Below are positions 32,237 to 40,507 of a DNA stretch of 64,000 bases, one piece after another (within the stretch, counting starts at the first letter, position 1; the number at the start of each line of letters is the position of its first letter). The notes beneath the pieces are model-generated. The model did not search any database. It saw only the letters and a list, made by a program, of their open reading frames with translations, and was not told where the DNA came from. Source of the DNA: Streptomyces sp. NL15-2K (lineage in GTDB: Bacteria > Actinomycetota > Actinomycetes > Streptomycetales > Streptomycetaceae); NCBI RefSeq assembly GCF_030551255.1, contig NZ_CP130630.1, forward strand, positions 558,001-622,000. The letters are read 5' to 3'. Position numbers and translations under genes: made by a program.

Positions 32237-33154
32237 ATGTCCGCCGAGTCGCATCGCATCTCCCGTCTGCAGCCGTATCTGGACCGCCCGGAGCCGGCTC
32301 CGACCCTGCTGAAGCTGCTGGTCGGTGTGCAGCTGGCGGGTTTCCGCGAGGACGCCGGGTTCGCCCAGGACCAGGCGGCCCGCGCCCTCGGGTTCAGTGC
32401 GGCGAAGCTGTCCCGCATCGAGTCGGGCAAGGGCCGCCGTCCGCCGTCGGAGAGCGACGTCCGCGCGCTGCTGGAGCTGTACGGCACCGATGACTACGAG
32501 GCGTCGGTGCTGCTCCAACTGCTGCGGCGTGCCGGTGAGCCGGGCTGGTGGCAGCGCTACGACAAGCGGTTGATGCCCGAGTGGTTCGACCGGCTGGTCG
32601 GCCTCCAGGAGGCGGCCGCCGCGATCCGTACATTCGAGATCCAGTACGTGCCCGGCCTGTTGCAGACCCCCGACTACACCCGGGCGGTGGTGGAACGCGG
32701 TCTGCCCGCCGCGGCCGCGAGCGAGGTCCGCCGCCGGGTCGAACTGCGCACACGGCGCGCTGAGTTGTTGCTGCGCGCGGACGCGCCGCAGCTGTGGGCG
32801 GTCATGGACGAGTCGGTGCTGCTGCGGGTCCTGGGCAGCCGCGAGGTGATGCGTGACCAGCTGAAGCACCTGGTCACGATGGCCGAACGCCCGAACGTGA
32901 CCGTACAGATCGTGCCGCTGGACGCCACGCATGCCTCGGCGCCGTCCTTCCCGATCACCTATCTCCGTTTCGGCGGCTTGGACCTGCCCGACGTGGTCTA
33001 CCTCGAGCACATCAAGAGCGCCAACTTCCTCGAGGACCGTGACGAGACGGAGGAGTACCGCCTCGCCCTGGACCGGCTGGCCGACGAGGCGCTCGAACCC
33101 CGGGCTTCCCTGGACCTGCTGCGCACGACGATGAAGCAGCGTTACGGCGCCTGA
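32237..33154 (+). CDS. XRE-DUF5753 (Scr1/WhiJ-like) transcriptional regulator
   Basis: A 305-residue regulator. An XRE helix-turn-helix fills about residues 28-90 (LAGFREDAGFAQDQAARALGFSAAKLSRIESGKGRRPP), and the DUF5753 ligand-binding domain follows (about 105-295, with FDRLVGLQEAAAAIRTFEIQYVPGLLQTPDYTRAV, LWAVMDESVLLR and PITYLRF). Such proteins pair with DUF397 proteins and regulate development or secondary metabolism in Streptomyces (WhiJ/BldB-type clusters). The ATG at 32237 with GGAG upstream is preferred to the GTG at 32201. It should act at the AATTGCACGA site upstream of the adjacent DUF397 gene, an inference. Confidence 0.92.
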   Translation: MSAESHRISRLQPYLDRPEPAPTLLKLLVGVQLAGFREDAGFAQDQAARALGFSAAKLSRIESGKGRRPPSESDVRALLELYGTDDYEASVLLQLLRRAGEPGWWQRYDKRLMPEWFDRLVGLQEAAAAIRTFEIQYVPGLLQTPDYTRAVVERGLPAAAASEVRRRVELRTRRAELLLRADAPQLWAVMDESVLLRVLGSREVMRDQLKHLVTMAERPNVTVQIVPLDATHASAPSFPITYLRFGGLDLPDVVYLEHIKSANFLEDRDETEEYRLALDRLADEALEPRASLDLLRTTMKQRYGA

Positions 33155-33181
33155 ACGGAGAACGGCTCCCCGGCACCCCAA

Positions 33182-33215
33182 AACGCCCCCCACAGGAGTC
33201 CCGTGGGGGGGCGTT
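33182..33215. terminator. Hairpin between convergent XRE and methyltransferase genes
   Basis: AACGCCCCCCAC pairs with GTGGGGGGGCGTT (one bulged G, 9-base loop). It lies between two convergent stops and can serve both genes. Confidence 0.75.
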
Positions 33216-33231
33216 CCGCGTCTCTCATGTG

Positions 33232-34053
33232 CTACGGGAGGCGGGCGACGCCGCCGAACTCGATCCACTCACGGGTGAGCTGACGGGGGGCCACCTCGGA
33301 GTCGGGTCGCCAGGTGGAGACCTCCACGAGGCCCGGTTCGAGGATCTCCAGGCCCTCGAACCACTCGGCGACGTCCTTCTCCTGCCGGACCCGGCCCCAG
33401 TGGCCCTGGGTGGCCTGGTCCATGAAGCTGGTGACGAAGTCGCGGACCTCGGGGTCCTCGCTGACCAGCTGGCACATCACCATGAAGCTGCCGGGCGCCA
33501 GCCGTTCGGCCACGCGGCCGACCACGGCGGGAGGGCCGTCCGTCTCGCTGTCGGGGATGCAGTGCATCACCGAGTTGAAGAGCACCGCGACGGGCCGGCT
33601 GAAGTCGATCAGGCGCTGGGTGTCCGGGTGCGAGAAGATCGCGTCGGTCTCCCGCATGTCCGCGTGGATGACGGCCGTGCGATGGTCCTGCTCGAGCAGG
33701 GCGCGGCCGTGGACCAGCACCATCGGGTCGTTGTCGACGTAGATCACGTGCGAGGTCGGGTCGATGCGCTGAGCGACCTGGTGGACGTTGTCCTGGGTGG
33801 GCAGGCCGGAACCGTGGTCGAGGAACTGCCGGATGCCGTAGTCCGCGGCGAGCACCTTGACGACCCGCTGCAGGAACCGCCTGTTGTTGATGGCCAGGCG
33901 GCGTGTGCTGGGAACGACCTTGTCGAGTTCCTCGCACGCCGCCCGGTCGGCCGCGTAGTTGTCCTTGCCGCCCAGGTAGTGGTCGTACATGCGCGCGGCC
34001 GTGGGTACGGTGGCGTCGATCGAGGTGGACAGCTGCTTACCCGTGTGCATCAT
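33232..34053 (-). CDS. SAM-dependent methyltransferase (DUF574-type)
   Basis: A 273-residue protein of the Streptomyces DUF574/SAM methyltransferase family: TAARMYDHYLGGKDNYAADR at the start (family signature), the SAM-site FLDHGSGLPTQDNVHQVAQ, VIYVDNDPMVLVHGRALL (acidic loop contacting the ribose), and AVLFNSVMHCIPD. The family is widespread in Streptomyces and its substrate is unknown. The first Met of the MMHTGKQ pair is used as start (GGGGGA immediately upstream); the second Met three bases later is as likely. Monocistronic, ending at a shared terminator. Confidence 0.88.
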   Translation of the reverse strand: MMHTGKQLSTSIDATVPTAARMYDHYLGGKDNYAADRAACEELDKVVPSTRRLAINNRRFLQRVVKVLAADYGIRQFLDHGSGLPTQDNVHQVAQRIDPTSHVIYVDNDPMVLVHGRALLEQDHRTAVIHADMRETDAIFSHPDTQRLIDFSRPVAVLFNSVMHCIPDSETDGPPAVVGRVAERLAPGSFMVMCQLVSEDPEVRDFVTSFMDQATQGHWGRVRQEKDVAEWFEGLEILEPGLVEVSTWRPDSEVAPRQLTREWIEFGGVARLP

Positions 34054-34323
34054 TCCCCCAGCTTCGTGCCCGCGCCAACTGGCCTGGCAGGACAGGGAGT
34101 CCATCCTAGGGACACCACGATTGCCGGTGCCAGTCCACGCGCGATCCGTCCACGAAGGAAGAGCGAGGTCGAAGCCACTCGGTCAGGATGCGCCGCGATT
34201 CAGAAGTGCGACGCACCAGCGGAAGTGACCACCGCTGCCGTCCGGGCTGAACACGTCGCACGTGGCCAGGGCGTAGGCCCTCTGGTAGAGAGTCAGGGTT
34301 TACAGCCGCCTTTGCCACGCGTG

Positions 34324-35181
34324 TCAGGCAGCGTCCAACTCGGCGAGTTCGTCCGGGTTGAGGACGAGGTCCGCGGCGGCGGCCGAGTCGCGGATCGTCT
34401 CGGGGCGGCTCGAGCCCGGGATCGGTACGACCACCGGTGACTTGGCGAGCATCCAGGCCAGGCACACCCGCTGCGGGCTGACCCCGTGGGCCGCGGCGAT
34501 CCGGGCGAACGGGGCGTGGGCCGAGCCCAGTTCGCCGGCGCGGGAGATACCGCCGAGCGGGCTCCAGGGCAGGAAGGCGATGCCGAGTTCGTCGCACAGG
34601 CGCAGTTCGGGCTCGCTGGAGCGGAAGGCCGGGGAGAACTGGTTCTGCACGGAGACCAGCCGACCACCGAGGATCTCGTTCGCCTGCCTGATCTGCTCCG
34701 GATCGGCGTTGGAGATCCCCGCCATCCGGATCTTCCCCTCGTCGAGGAGGTCCCGGACCGCGCCGACGGACTCCGCGTACGGCACCCTCGGGTCGGGGCG
34801 GTGGAACTGGTAGAGCCCGATGGCCTCCACGCCGAGCCGCCGCAGAGACTCCTCGCAGGCCGACTTGAGGTGCCCGGGGCTCCCGTCCAGCGTCCAGCTG
34901 CCGTCTCCGGGGCGCAGATGGCCGCCCTTGGTGGCGACCAGGACGTCCTGGCCCCGGTCGTGGGAGGAAAGTGCCTTGGCGATGAGGGTCTCGTTGTGGC
35001 CGACCTCGTCGGCGCCCATGTGGTAAGCGTCCGCGGTGTCGATCAGTGTCAGGCCGGCATCGAGGGCGGCGTGGACCGTGGCGAGGGAGCGCGCCTCGTC
35101 CGGTCGCCCTTCGATGGACATGGGCATGGCACCGAGCCCGATCGCGTTGACCTCGATGTCACCGATGCGGCGAGTGTGCAT
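34324..35181 (-). CDS. Aldo/keto reductase
   Basis: A 285-residue (beta/alpha)8 aldo/keto reductase. The catalytic tetrad is readable: D and Y in LIDTADAYHMG, K in VLVATKGGH, and H in YQFHRPD. The C-terminal NADPH-binding segment is VPIPGSSRPETIRDSAAAADLVL. It would reduce an aldehyde or ketone with NADPH; the substrate is unknown. The ATG at 35181 is preceded by AAGAGG. It is divergent from a Gfo/Idh/MocA oxidoreductase, with a perfect 27-bp palindrome in between, suggesting shared control. Confidence 0.92.
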   Translation of the reverse strand: MHTRRIGDIEVNAIGLGAMPMSIEGRPDEARSLATVHAALDAGLTLIDTADAYHMGADEVGHNETLIAKALSSHDRGQDVLVATKGGHLRPGDGSWTLDGSPGHLKSACEESLRRLGVEAIGLYQFHRPDPRVPYAESVGAVRDLLDEGKIRMAGISNADPEQIRQANEILGGRLVSVQNQFSPAFRSSEPELRLCDELGIAFLPWSPLGGISRAGELGSAHAPFARIAAAHGVSPQRVCLAWMLAKSPVVVPIPGSSRPETIRDSAAAADLVLNPDELAELDAA

Positions 35182-35313
35182 GGGCTCGTGACCTCTTTCG
35201 GCTGTCGCGCAGAACCGATGGCGCCCCACACAGCCGACGGGGTTCGCGGCGGCAGGGGGCGCACACCAGCTTCCTCGCCCGCCGCCCCGAAGGTCCAATA
35301 GAAGAATGAGAAC

Positions 35314-35340
35314 GCATTCAGCAGCCAGGCTGCTGAATGC
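35314..35340. promoter_or_regulatory. Perfect 27-bp palindrome between divergent reductases
   Basis: GCATTCAGCAGCC and GGCTGCTGAATGC flank a single A. It lies 133 bases before the aldo/keto reductase start and 138 before the Gfo/Idh start, almost exactly central. The size and symmetry fit a dimeric or tetrameric repressor site. No regulator gene adjoins it. Confidence 0.75.
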
Positions 35341-35477
35341 CGGCGGCGGAAGGCAGGCGGGTTGCCGAACCCGACGGTGCTTGCCCATCCGCCCTGTCGA
35401 TGTGCGACGCTCGCCCTTGACCGTCGGCCACCCGGCACCGGTCGTCACCAGGTTCCACGGCGTGGAGAGGCGGCGGT

Positions 35478-36359
35478 ATGCGCATCGGACTGCTCGGCAC
35501 CGGCCCCTGGGCGCGGATGGCTCATGCCCCCGCGCTGAGCGGGCACGACGAACTGGACTTCGTCGGGGTATGGGGCCGCCGCCCGGACGCGGCCAAGGAG
35601 GTGGCCGGCCTCCACGGCACCCGCGCCTATGACGACGTCGACGCGCTGCTCGCCGACGTGGCCGCCGTGGCCGTCGCGCTGCCCCCGGCCGTCCAGGCCG
35701 AGCTCGCGGTGCGTGCCGCGCGGGCGGGATGCCACCTGCTGCTGGACAAGCCCCTCGCCGCGACCGTCGAGCAGGGGCGGGCCGTGGTCGAGGCCGTCCA
35801 GGAGGCCGGCGTCGCCTCGGTCGTCTTCTTCACCGCCCGCTTCGGGACCGAGACCGAGGCGTGGATCGCCGAACAGGCGGACACGGGCGGCTGGTTCACG
35901 GGCCGGGCGCAGTGGCTGGGTTCGGTGTTCACCAGTGACAGTCCGTTCGCGGACTCGCCGTGGCGGCGCGAGAAGGGCGCCCTGTGGGACGTCGGTCCGC
36001 ACGCCCTGTCCGTCCTCCTGCCGGTACTCGGCGACGTCCGGCGTGTGTCGGCGGCAGCGTCCGGTCCCGCCGACACGGTGCATCTGGTCCTCGACCACGC
36101 CGGCGGCGCGTCGAGCACCCTGACCCTGAGCCTCACGGCCCCGCCCGCGGCCGAGGGAGCCGAGCTCGAGCTGCGGGGCGAAGCGGGGGTGACGCTGCTC
36201 CCGGACAGCCCGGAGGGCCTCCTGCCCGCGGTCACCCGCGCCGCGGACGCCCTGCTCGCCTCCGCCCGCACCGGCCTTCCCCACCCGTGCGACGCCGCGT
36301 TCGGCCTGCGGGTCACCGAGATACTCGCGGCGGCCGAGGACGTACTGAACGGCGGCTGA
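35478..36359 (+). CDS. Gfo/Idh/MocA family oxidoreductase
   Basis: A 293-residue NAD(P)-dependent dehydrogenase of the glucose-fructose/inositol dehydrogenase family. N-terminal Rossmann fold: MRIGLLGTGPWARMAHAPAL (GxGxW variant) and VGVWGRRPDAAKEVA; the family motif is LLLDKPLAATVEQG (the DKP equivalent of EKP), with catalytic-domain residues WRREKGALWDVGPHALSVLL. It should oxidise a sugar or polyol. At 293 residues it is shorter than typical members (about 330-380) because the C-terminal beta domain is compact. The gene is divergent from the aldo/keto reductase. Confidence 0.88.
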   Translation: MRIGLLGTGPWARMAHAPALSGHDELDFVGVWGRRPDAAKEVAGLHGTRAYDDVDALLADVAAVAVALPPAVQAELAVRAARAGCHLLLDKPLAATVEQGRAVVEAVQEAGVASVVFFTARFGTETEAWIAEQADTGGWFTGRAQWLGSVFTSDSPFADSPWRREKGALWDVGPHALSVLLPVLGDVRRVSAAASGPADTVHLVLDHAGGASSTLTLSLTAPPAAEGAELELRGEAGVTLLPDSPEGLLPAVTRAADALLASARTGLPHPCDAAFGLRVTEILAAAEDVLNGG

Positions 36360-36389
36360 TCATCGCCACGGGCCATACGGTAGCGTCGC

Positions 36390-36731
36390 TCACCGGCCGG
36401 ACGGGTCGTCGGCGAACGGCTCGTCGCTCCACCGGAACCACGCCCGGTCGCCGGCGATGTGCAGCAGGAACTCGGGGACGGGACCGTCCGGCGAGGACAG
36501 CGACACACGTCTGCGGATCTCGTCGTAGGCCGCTTCCCACCGCGCCCAGCGTTCCTCGTCGTCCCGTTCGGCCAGGGCGAGCTCGCGGGCGAACAGTTCC
36601 TCTACGGCGGCGAACGCCGGGCCGGCCGTGAACCGGCCCGACAGCCAGGGGAAGTCGGCGTCGTCGATCAGGATCTCCCCCACCTCCCCGTCGCCGCTGC
36701 GCACCTGCCAGACCTCGCCGTCGAACCCCAC
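36390..36731 (-). CDS. Hypothetical protein
   Basis: A 113-residue acidic protein: GEVGEILIDDADFPWLSGRFTAGPAFAAVEELFARELAL, then a long charged helix AERDDEERWARWEAAYDEIRRRVSL, then PVPEFLLHIAGDRAWFRWSDEPF. Aromatic and acidic residues dominate and it is likely a small soluble alpha/beta protein. Related short proteins occur in Streptomyces, but no named family is claimed. It lies downstream of the GNAT gene on the same strand, separated from it by a strong terminator. Confidence 0.7.
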   Translation of the reverse strand: MGFDGEVWQVRSGDGEVGEILIDDADFPWLSGRFTAGPAFAAVEELFARELALAERDDEERWARWEAAYDEIRRRVSLSSPDGPVPEFLLHIAGDRAWFRWSDEPFADDPSGR

Positions 36732-36779
36732 CCGTGCCTCCGTCGCCCGCTGTCGATCACACCGACGATCAGCATGCCA

Positions 36780-36821
36780 CCCGGCACTGACAGAGGGACC
36801 TGACCGTCTGTCAGTGCCGGG
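36780..36821 (-). terminator. Terminator after the GNAT gene
   Basis: A perfect 15-bp stem (CCCGGCACTGACAGA / TCTGTCAGTGCCGGG) with a 12-base loop, 30 bases beyond the GNAT stop. Confidence 0.85.
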
Positions 36822-36850
36822 GTGGGCGACTTCAGTCCGTGGGGATCACC

Positions 36851-37747
36851 TCAGCCGATGCGGGTCGCGTGGAAGTTGAGGCGTTCACTTACAACGGGGT
36901 AGCCGGCCTTGGTGAAGTTCGCGGCCATGGGGAAGTTGCCCTGGTCCGTCGCGGCGGCGATGAACTGCGCGCCCTGCTCGACGAGGAAGTGGGTGCACTC
37001 CGCCAAGAGGTCGTAGGCGTAGCCGTGTCCGCGCTGTTCCGGCAGGACCCCGATAAAGCCGACGCACGGCCCCGTCGGATTGTGCGCCGGGATGTGGATG
37101 CCCACCGGATCCCCCTGCGGAGTGTGGGCGACCTGCCACCACTCCCGTGGCGAGGGGCACCAGTGGAAGAAGTCGAGCTCCTCCTGAGCGGCCTTGTCGA
37201 GGCCGCCTTCCTCGATCGCCAGCAGGGAATGGGCGTCCAGCGTGGCGGAGTGAATGCGGCGCAGCGCGTCGAAGAACACCGCGTCGTCCGGTTCGGGCCG
37301 GAACGCCAGGCGGCCGGGCCGCTCGGGCAGGCCGCACACCGGCGTCCACCGGTACATGAAGCGTTCCACCAGGAGTTCGTATCCGGCCGCGCGTGCGGAG
37401 GTGAAGCGGGTCTCGGCGGCGGCGCGCAGGTCCGGGTCCTCGCGCCAGCCTCCGGGCAGGTTCAGTTCGAGTTCGACCTGCCAGGGAGCGGTGCGCAGGA
37501 GTTCCGCCCCTGCTTCCTCCTCTCCTTCGGCCACGTCGAACCAGTTGATGTTGAGGGGCTCGGTGTCGTCGGGGCCGCCCCACCAGGCGCCGCGCGCCAC
37601 GACCCTGCCGTCACGCAGCGCCACCCGCTTCCAGTCTGCGCGGTGGCGGGTGCGCCGGTGCCCTTCACGGGCGCCGAGCGGATCCGGCAGGGAGTCGAAG
37701 AGAGGTGCGTCGCGCTCGTCGAGCGCGCGAATGACCAGATCGGTCAT
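36851..37747 (-). CDS. GNAT N-acetyltransferase, possibly two-domain
   Basis: A 298-residue protein. The C-terminal half (about 150-290) is a GNAT domain with the acetyl-CoA loop GFIGVLPEQRGHGYAYDLLAECTHFL and the following QGNFPMAANFTKAGYPVV; the N-terminal half contains a second, degenerate GNAT-like part (about 1-140), as in several two-domain GNATs. The acceptor is unknown. The ATG follows GGAGGAAA. Its promoter region holds GGAGCGCTCC-type sites shared with the divergent GH64 gene, so it may belong to a sugar-responsive regulon, an inference. Confidence 0.85.
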   Translation of the reverse strand: MTDLVIRALDERDAPLFDSLPDPLGAREGHRRTRHRADWKRVALRDGRVVARGAWWGGPDDTEPLNINWFDVAEGEEEAGAELLRTAPWQVELELNLPGGWREDPDLRAAAETRFTSARAAGYELLVERFMYRWTPVCGLPERPGRLAFRPEPDDAVFFDALRRIHSATLDAHSLLAIEEGGLDKAAQEELDFFHWCPSPREWWQVAHTPQGDPVGIHIPAHNPTGPCVGFIGVLPEQRGHGYAYDLLAECTHFLVEQGAQFIAAATDQGNFPMAANFTKAGYPVVSERLNFHATRIG

Positions 37748-37774
37748 GGGTGTTTCCTCCGGGATGCGTGCTGT

Positions 37775-37788
37775 GTGGAGCGCTCCCG
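37775..37788. promoter_or_regulatory. LacI/CebR-like operator GTGGAGCGCTCCCG
   Basis: A 10-bp perfect core (GGAGCGCTCC) matching the TGGGAGCGCTCCCA consensus of CebR-type LacI repressors at 11 of 14 positions. It lies 28 bases before the GNAT start codon. Confidence 0.55.
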
Positions 37789-37817
37789 GTCAGGCGAAGC
37801 ACGCCGGGGCGACAGAA

Positions 37818-37831
37818 AGGGAGCGCTTGAA
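37818..37831. promoter_or_regulatory. Weaker GCGCT site AGGGAGCGCTTGAA
   Basis: Second, asymmetric LacI-type site in the same intergenic region; only the GGGAGCGCT half is well conserved. Confidence 0.35.
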
Positions 37832-37987
37832 CGGTGTGAACTGCACGGCACTCGCCTCCTTCCGTCGGTCTCGGGGCGTGACGCCTCACAGTACACCGCT
37901 CAAGCGGACCTCAAGGCGGGATTAAACGCTCGCCGCTCTGTATACGGAGAGGACGCCCGTACGTACCATCGGGCCCCAACTACCGCG

Positions 37988-38001
37988 TGAGAGCGCTCTC
38001 A
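37988..38001. promoter_or_regulatory. LacI-type operator TGAGAGCGCTCTCA before GH64
   Basis: A perfect 14-bp palindrome of the LacI-family type (same GAGCGCTC centre as CebR boxes), 65 bases before the GH64 start codon. It should make the glucanase gene sugar-inducible. It also ends the 318-base gap between GNAT and GH64, which shows no gene. Confidence 0.75.
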
Positions 38002-38065
38002 AGCTCCCTCCGTGCGCCCGCACGCCGACGACGTACTCCTTCAAGTGTTCAAGGAGACCCCCCAC

Positions 38066-39259
38066 ATGGCACCTCGTCATCAGCACCGTCTCGGTCGTCG
38101 CAAGCTCCTCTTCACCCTGGGCGGCGCCGCCGTGGCGGCGCCCGCCGTCGCCGCCCTCGCCCCCCGCGCCCTAGCCGGCACCGGCACCCCCGCCGAGGCG
38201 GCAGCTCTGCTGCCGCTGACGATCGTCAACGACAGCGGCTCCTTCGACAACGCAAGCGTCCACGTCTACATCGTGGGCAACCAGGACGGCCGCCAGGTGC
38301 GGGTCACCCCCGACGGCACCCTCGCGCCGATCGCCCTCTCCGACAACGGCGCCGACGGCTACACCGACTACGCGATCGGCCTGGCCGGCAGCGGTGAGAC
38401 CCCGCTGTCCCTGCCGTACATGTCCGGCCGGATCTATGTGGCGCTGGGCCACAAGCTCAAGCTCAAGGTCGTCACGGACGGCAACGGCAACCCCGCGCTG
38501 CAGTACCCGGCCGGCTGGGTGGCCTCGGACCCCAACCACGCGGTGCTGCACGACTGCGCCGAGTTCACGTACAACTCCTCCGGAATGTTCTGCAACACCA
38601 CCATGGTCGACATGTTCAGCGTGCCGCTCAGCATCCGGCTGACCGGGGCGAAGGACCAGACGACGGGCACGCTGCGCCCCTCGGGTCGTGCGGACGCCTT
38701 CGCCGCCGTACGGCGGACCGAGGTGTTCGCACCGCTCGTCGTGGACGACACCCGTGTCATCGCCCCCGGTCACGGGCTGGACGCCGGCCTGTTCCCCAAG
38801 GACTACTTCGCGCCGTACATCGACGAGGTGTGGAGCACGTACACCGGCAGGGATCTCACCGTGACCACGAACGCGGGCACCTTCACCGGCCGGGTGCGCG
38901 GTGAGCGGCTCACCTTCGACGGGCCCGCGCCGGTCTCCTTCACCAAGCCGTCGACCCGGGACGTGCTCTTCTGCGACGGCAGCCTCGCCGCCCCCAACGA
39001 CGGCACGACCGGCCCGGTCGCCGCCGTGCTCGGCGCCGGGTTCAACCGCTCCACGCTGCTGAGCGCGCCCGCCCAGCCGACGACCGACGCCGCCTCCTTC
39101 TACCGGACCGCGCTCACCAACCACTACGCCAAGGCGATGCACGCGGCCACCGAGGACGGCAAGGCGTACGGCTTCGCCTTCGACGACGTGGCCGACTTCG
39201 CCTCGTACATCCAGGACACGGCGCCCACGGGGATACGGCTGACGCTCACGCCGTTCTAG
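38066..39259 (+). CDS. Secreted GH64 beta-1,3-glucanase
   Basis: A 397-residue secreted protein. A twin-arginine signal (R11-R12 in GRRKLLFTLGGAAVAAP, then AAPAVAALAPRALA) directs Tat export. The mature part is a glycoside hydrolase family 64/thaumatin-like domain that cuts beta-1,3-glucan into oligosaccharides: LPLTIVNDSGSFDNASVHVYIVGN, SGRIYVALGHKLKLKV, DCAEFTYNSSGMFCNTTMVDMFSVPLSIRL, and DYFAPYIDEVWSTY with candidate catalytic acids. No carbohydrate-binding module is attached. AAGGAG precedes the ATG by nine bases. The TAG stop lies in a CTAG that was duplicated by an inverted-repeat element. Confidence 0.92.
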   Translation: MAPRHQHRLGRRKLLFTLGGAAVAAPAVAALAPRALAGTGTPAEAAALLPLTIVNDSGSFDNASVHVYIVGNQDGRQVRVTPDGTLAPIALSDNGADGYTDYAIGLAGSGETPLSLPYMSGRIYVALGHKLKLKVVTDGNGNPALQYPAGWVASDPNHAVLHDCAEFTYNSSGMFCNTTMVDMFSVPLSIRLTGAKDQTTGTLRPSGRADAFAAVRRTEVFAPLVVDDTRVIAPGHGLDAGLFPKDYFAPYIDEVWSTYTGRDLTVTTNAGTFTGRVRGERLTFDGPAPVSFTKPSTRDVLFCDGSLAAPNDGTTGPVAAVLGAGFNRSTLLSAPAQPTTDAASFYRTALTNHYAKAMHAATEDGKAYGFAFDDVADFASYIQDTAPTGIRLTLTPF

Positions 39260-39432
39260 GGCCTGTTGCGAAAGTCCCGTCGTCCGCCCGGAGGGCGGGC
39301 CGCGCGGCGTCAGGTGCGTGCTCTCGGCGTGCCGGGCGCAGGCCCTCGTACTGGTTGTACGTGGGTCTGCGCCCGGTGCGGCGAGAGTGCGTGCATGGCG
39401 TCGCGGGGCAGGCGGGACTTTCGCAACAGGCC
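39260..39432. mobile_element. MITE-like element, copy 2 (at the GH64 stop codon)
   Basis: A 173-base element without a gene, flanked by CTAG on both sides (39256-39259 and 39433-39436). Terminal inverted repeats of 20 bases (GGCCTGTTGCGAAAGTCCCG). The interior folds into a long imperfect hairpin around CCCTCGTACTGGTTGTACG. The ends and interior match the copy at 2911 in outline. The left CTAG is the last base of codon 397 plus the TAG stop of GH64, so the insertion left the protein unchanged. Confidence 0.85.
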
Positions 39433-39437
39433 CTAGG

Positions 39438-40502
39438 TGTTCTGTCCACGGAGGTTGGTGACAGCGATCACTGACGTGTGGTCTTGAAATGGGTGAGGGC
39501 CTTCTGGCTCGGTGTGGATTGCGACATCTACGCCGGACGACAGAAAGGCCCTCGTGCCCCACCGTAATGCACCCCTGACCGAGACCGGACGCCTGCGCCT
39601 GGCCCGCTGCGTGGTCGAGGACGGCTGGACCCTGCGCCGGGCCGCTGAGCGATTCCAAGTCTCGCCAACCACCGCACAGCGATGGGCCGACCGCTACCGC
39701 CGGCTCGGCGAGCCTGGCATGGCCGACCACTCCAGCCGCCCCCGCACCAGCCCGCGACGGACCCCGACCCGTACCGAGCGCAGGATCATCAAAGTCCGCG
39801 TACTGCGCAGGTGGGGGCCAGCACGGATCGCAGGCCTGCTCCGCCTGGTGCCGTCCACCGTGCACCGGGTGCTGACCCGCTACGGCCTGGCCCGCCTGAC
39901 CCACCTCGACCGGGCCACTGGGCGCGTCATCCGTCGCTACGAACGTGCCAAGCCCGGCGAACTGGTCCACGTCGACATCAAGAAGCTCGGCAACATCCCC
40001 GACGGCGGCGGCCACAAGACCCTCGGACGCCAGGCGGGCCGCAAGACCCGGTCCGGCGCCGGCTACAGCTACCTCCACAACGCCGTCGACGACCACTCCC
40101 GCCTGGCCTACAGCGAGATCCACGCAGACGAGAAGAAGGAGACCGCTGTCGGCTTCTGGAGTCGCGCCCAGGCGTACTTCGCCACCTGCGGGATCACCGT
40201 CGAACGCGTCCTGACCGACAACGGCTCCTGCTACAAATCCCACCTGTGGCGAGACGCCCTGGCAGCAGCCGGGATCACGCACAAGCGAACCCGCGCCTAC
40301 CGGCCGCAGACGAACGGCAAGGTCGAACGCTTCAACCGCACCCTGCTCGACGAATGGGCCTACGCCCGCCCCTACCGATCAGAGCAGGAACGACGCGACG
40401 CCTTCCCCAGCTGGCTGCACACCTACAATCACCACCGCGGACACACCGCGCTCAAGGGCCAACCACCCGCCAGCCGCGTCCCTAACCTCTCAGGGCAATA
40501 CA
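39438..40502. mobile_element. IS481-family insertion sequence
   Basis: A 1065-base element. Left end TGTTCTGTCCACGGAGGTT, right end (reverse) TGTATTGCCCTGAGAGGTT: imperfect inverted repeats starting TGT. Both sides carry CCTAGG (39432-39437 and 40503-40508), the NCTAGN target duplication known for IS481. One target copy is the right boundary of the MITE, so it inserted after the MITE. It contains one intact transposase gene and appears recent. Confidence 0.88.
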
Positions 40503-40507
40503 CCTAG
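39554..40507 (+). CDS. IS481-family transposase
   Basis: A 317-residue DDE transposase. Two N-terminal helix-turn-helix units (GWTLRRAAERFQVSPTTAQRWADRYR; RIIKVRVLRRWGPARIAGLLRLVPSTVHRVLTRYG) bind the ends; the RNase H-like catalytic domain follows with D in HVDIKKL, D in VLTDNGSCY and E in NGKVERFNRTL. The start is set at the GTG after GAAAGG; a longer frame begins at 39512. The TAG stop lies in the target-site duplication (CTAG), not in the element proper, so the end of the protein depends on the insertion site. Intact and probably active. Confidence 0.92.
   Translation: MPHRNAPLTETGRLRLARCVVEDGWTLRRAAERFQVSPTTAQRWADRYRRLGEPGMADHSSRPRTSPRRTPTRTERRIIKVRVLRRWGPARIAGLLRLVPSTVHRVLTRYGLARLTHLDRATGRVIRRYERAKPGELVHVDIKKLGNIPDGGGHKTLGRQAGRKTRSGAGYSYLHNAVDDHSRLAYSEIHADEKKETAVGFWSRAQAYFATCGITVERVLTDNGSCYKSHLWRDALAAAGITHKRTRAYRPQTNGKVERFNRTLLDEWAYARPYRSEQERRDAFPSWLHTYNHHRGHTALKGQPPASRVPNLSGQYT

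Noticed and set aside
34105..34320. Peptide-like stretch ATCDVFSPDGSGGHFRWCVALL on the minus strand
   Set aside because: It looks coding-like and ends in a stop, but has no start codon or ribosome binding site in its frame; possibly a relic of a small gene. Not called.
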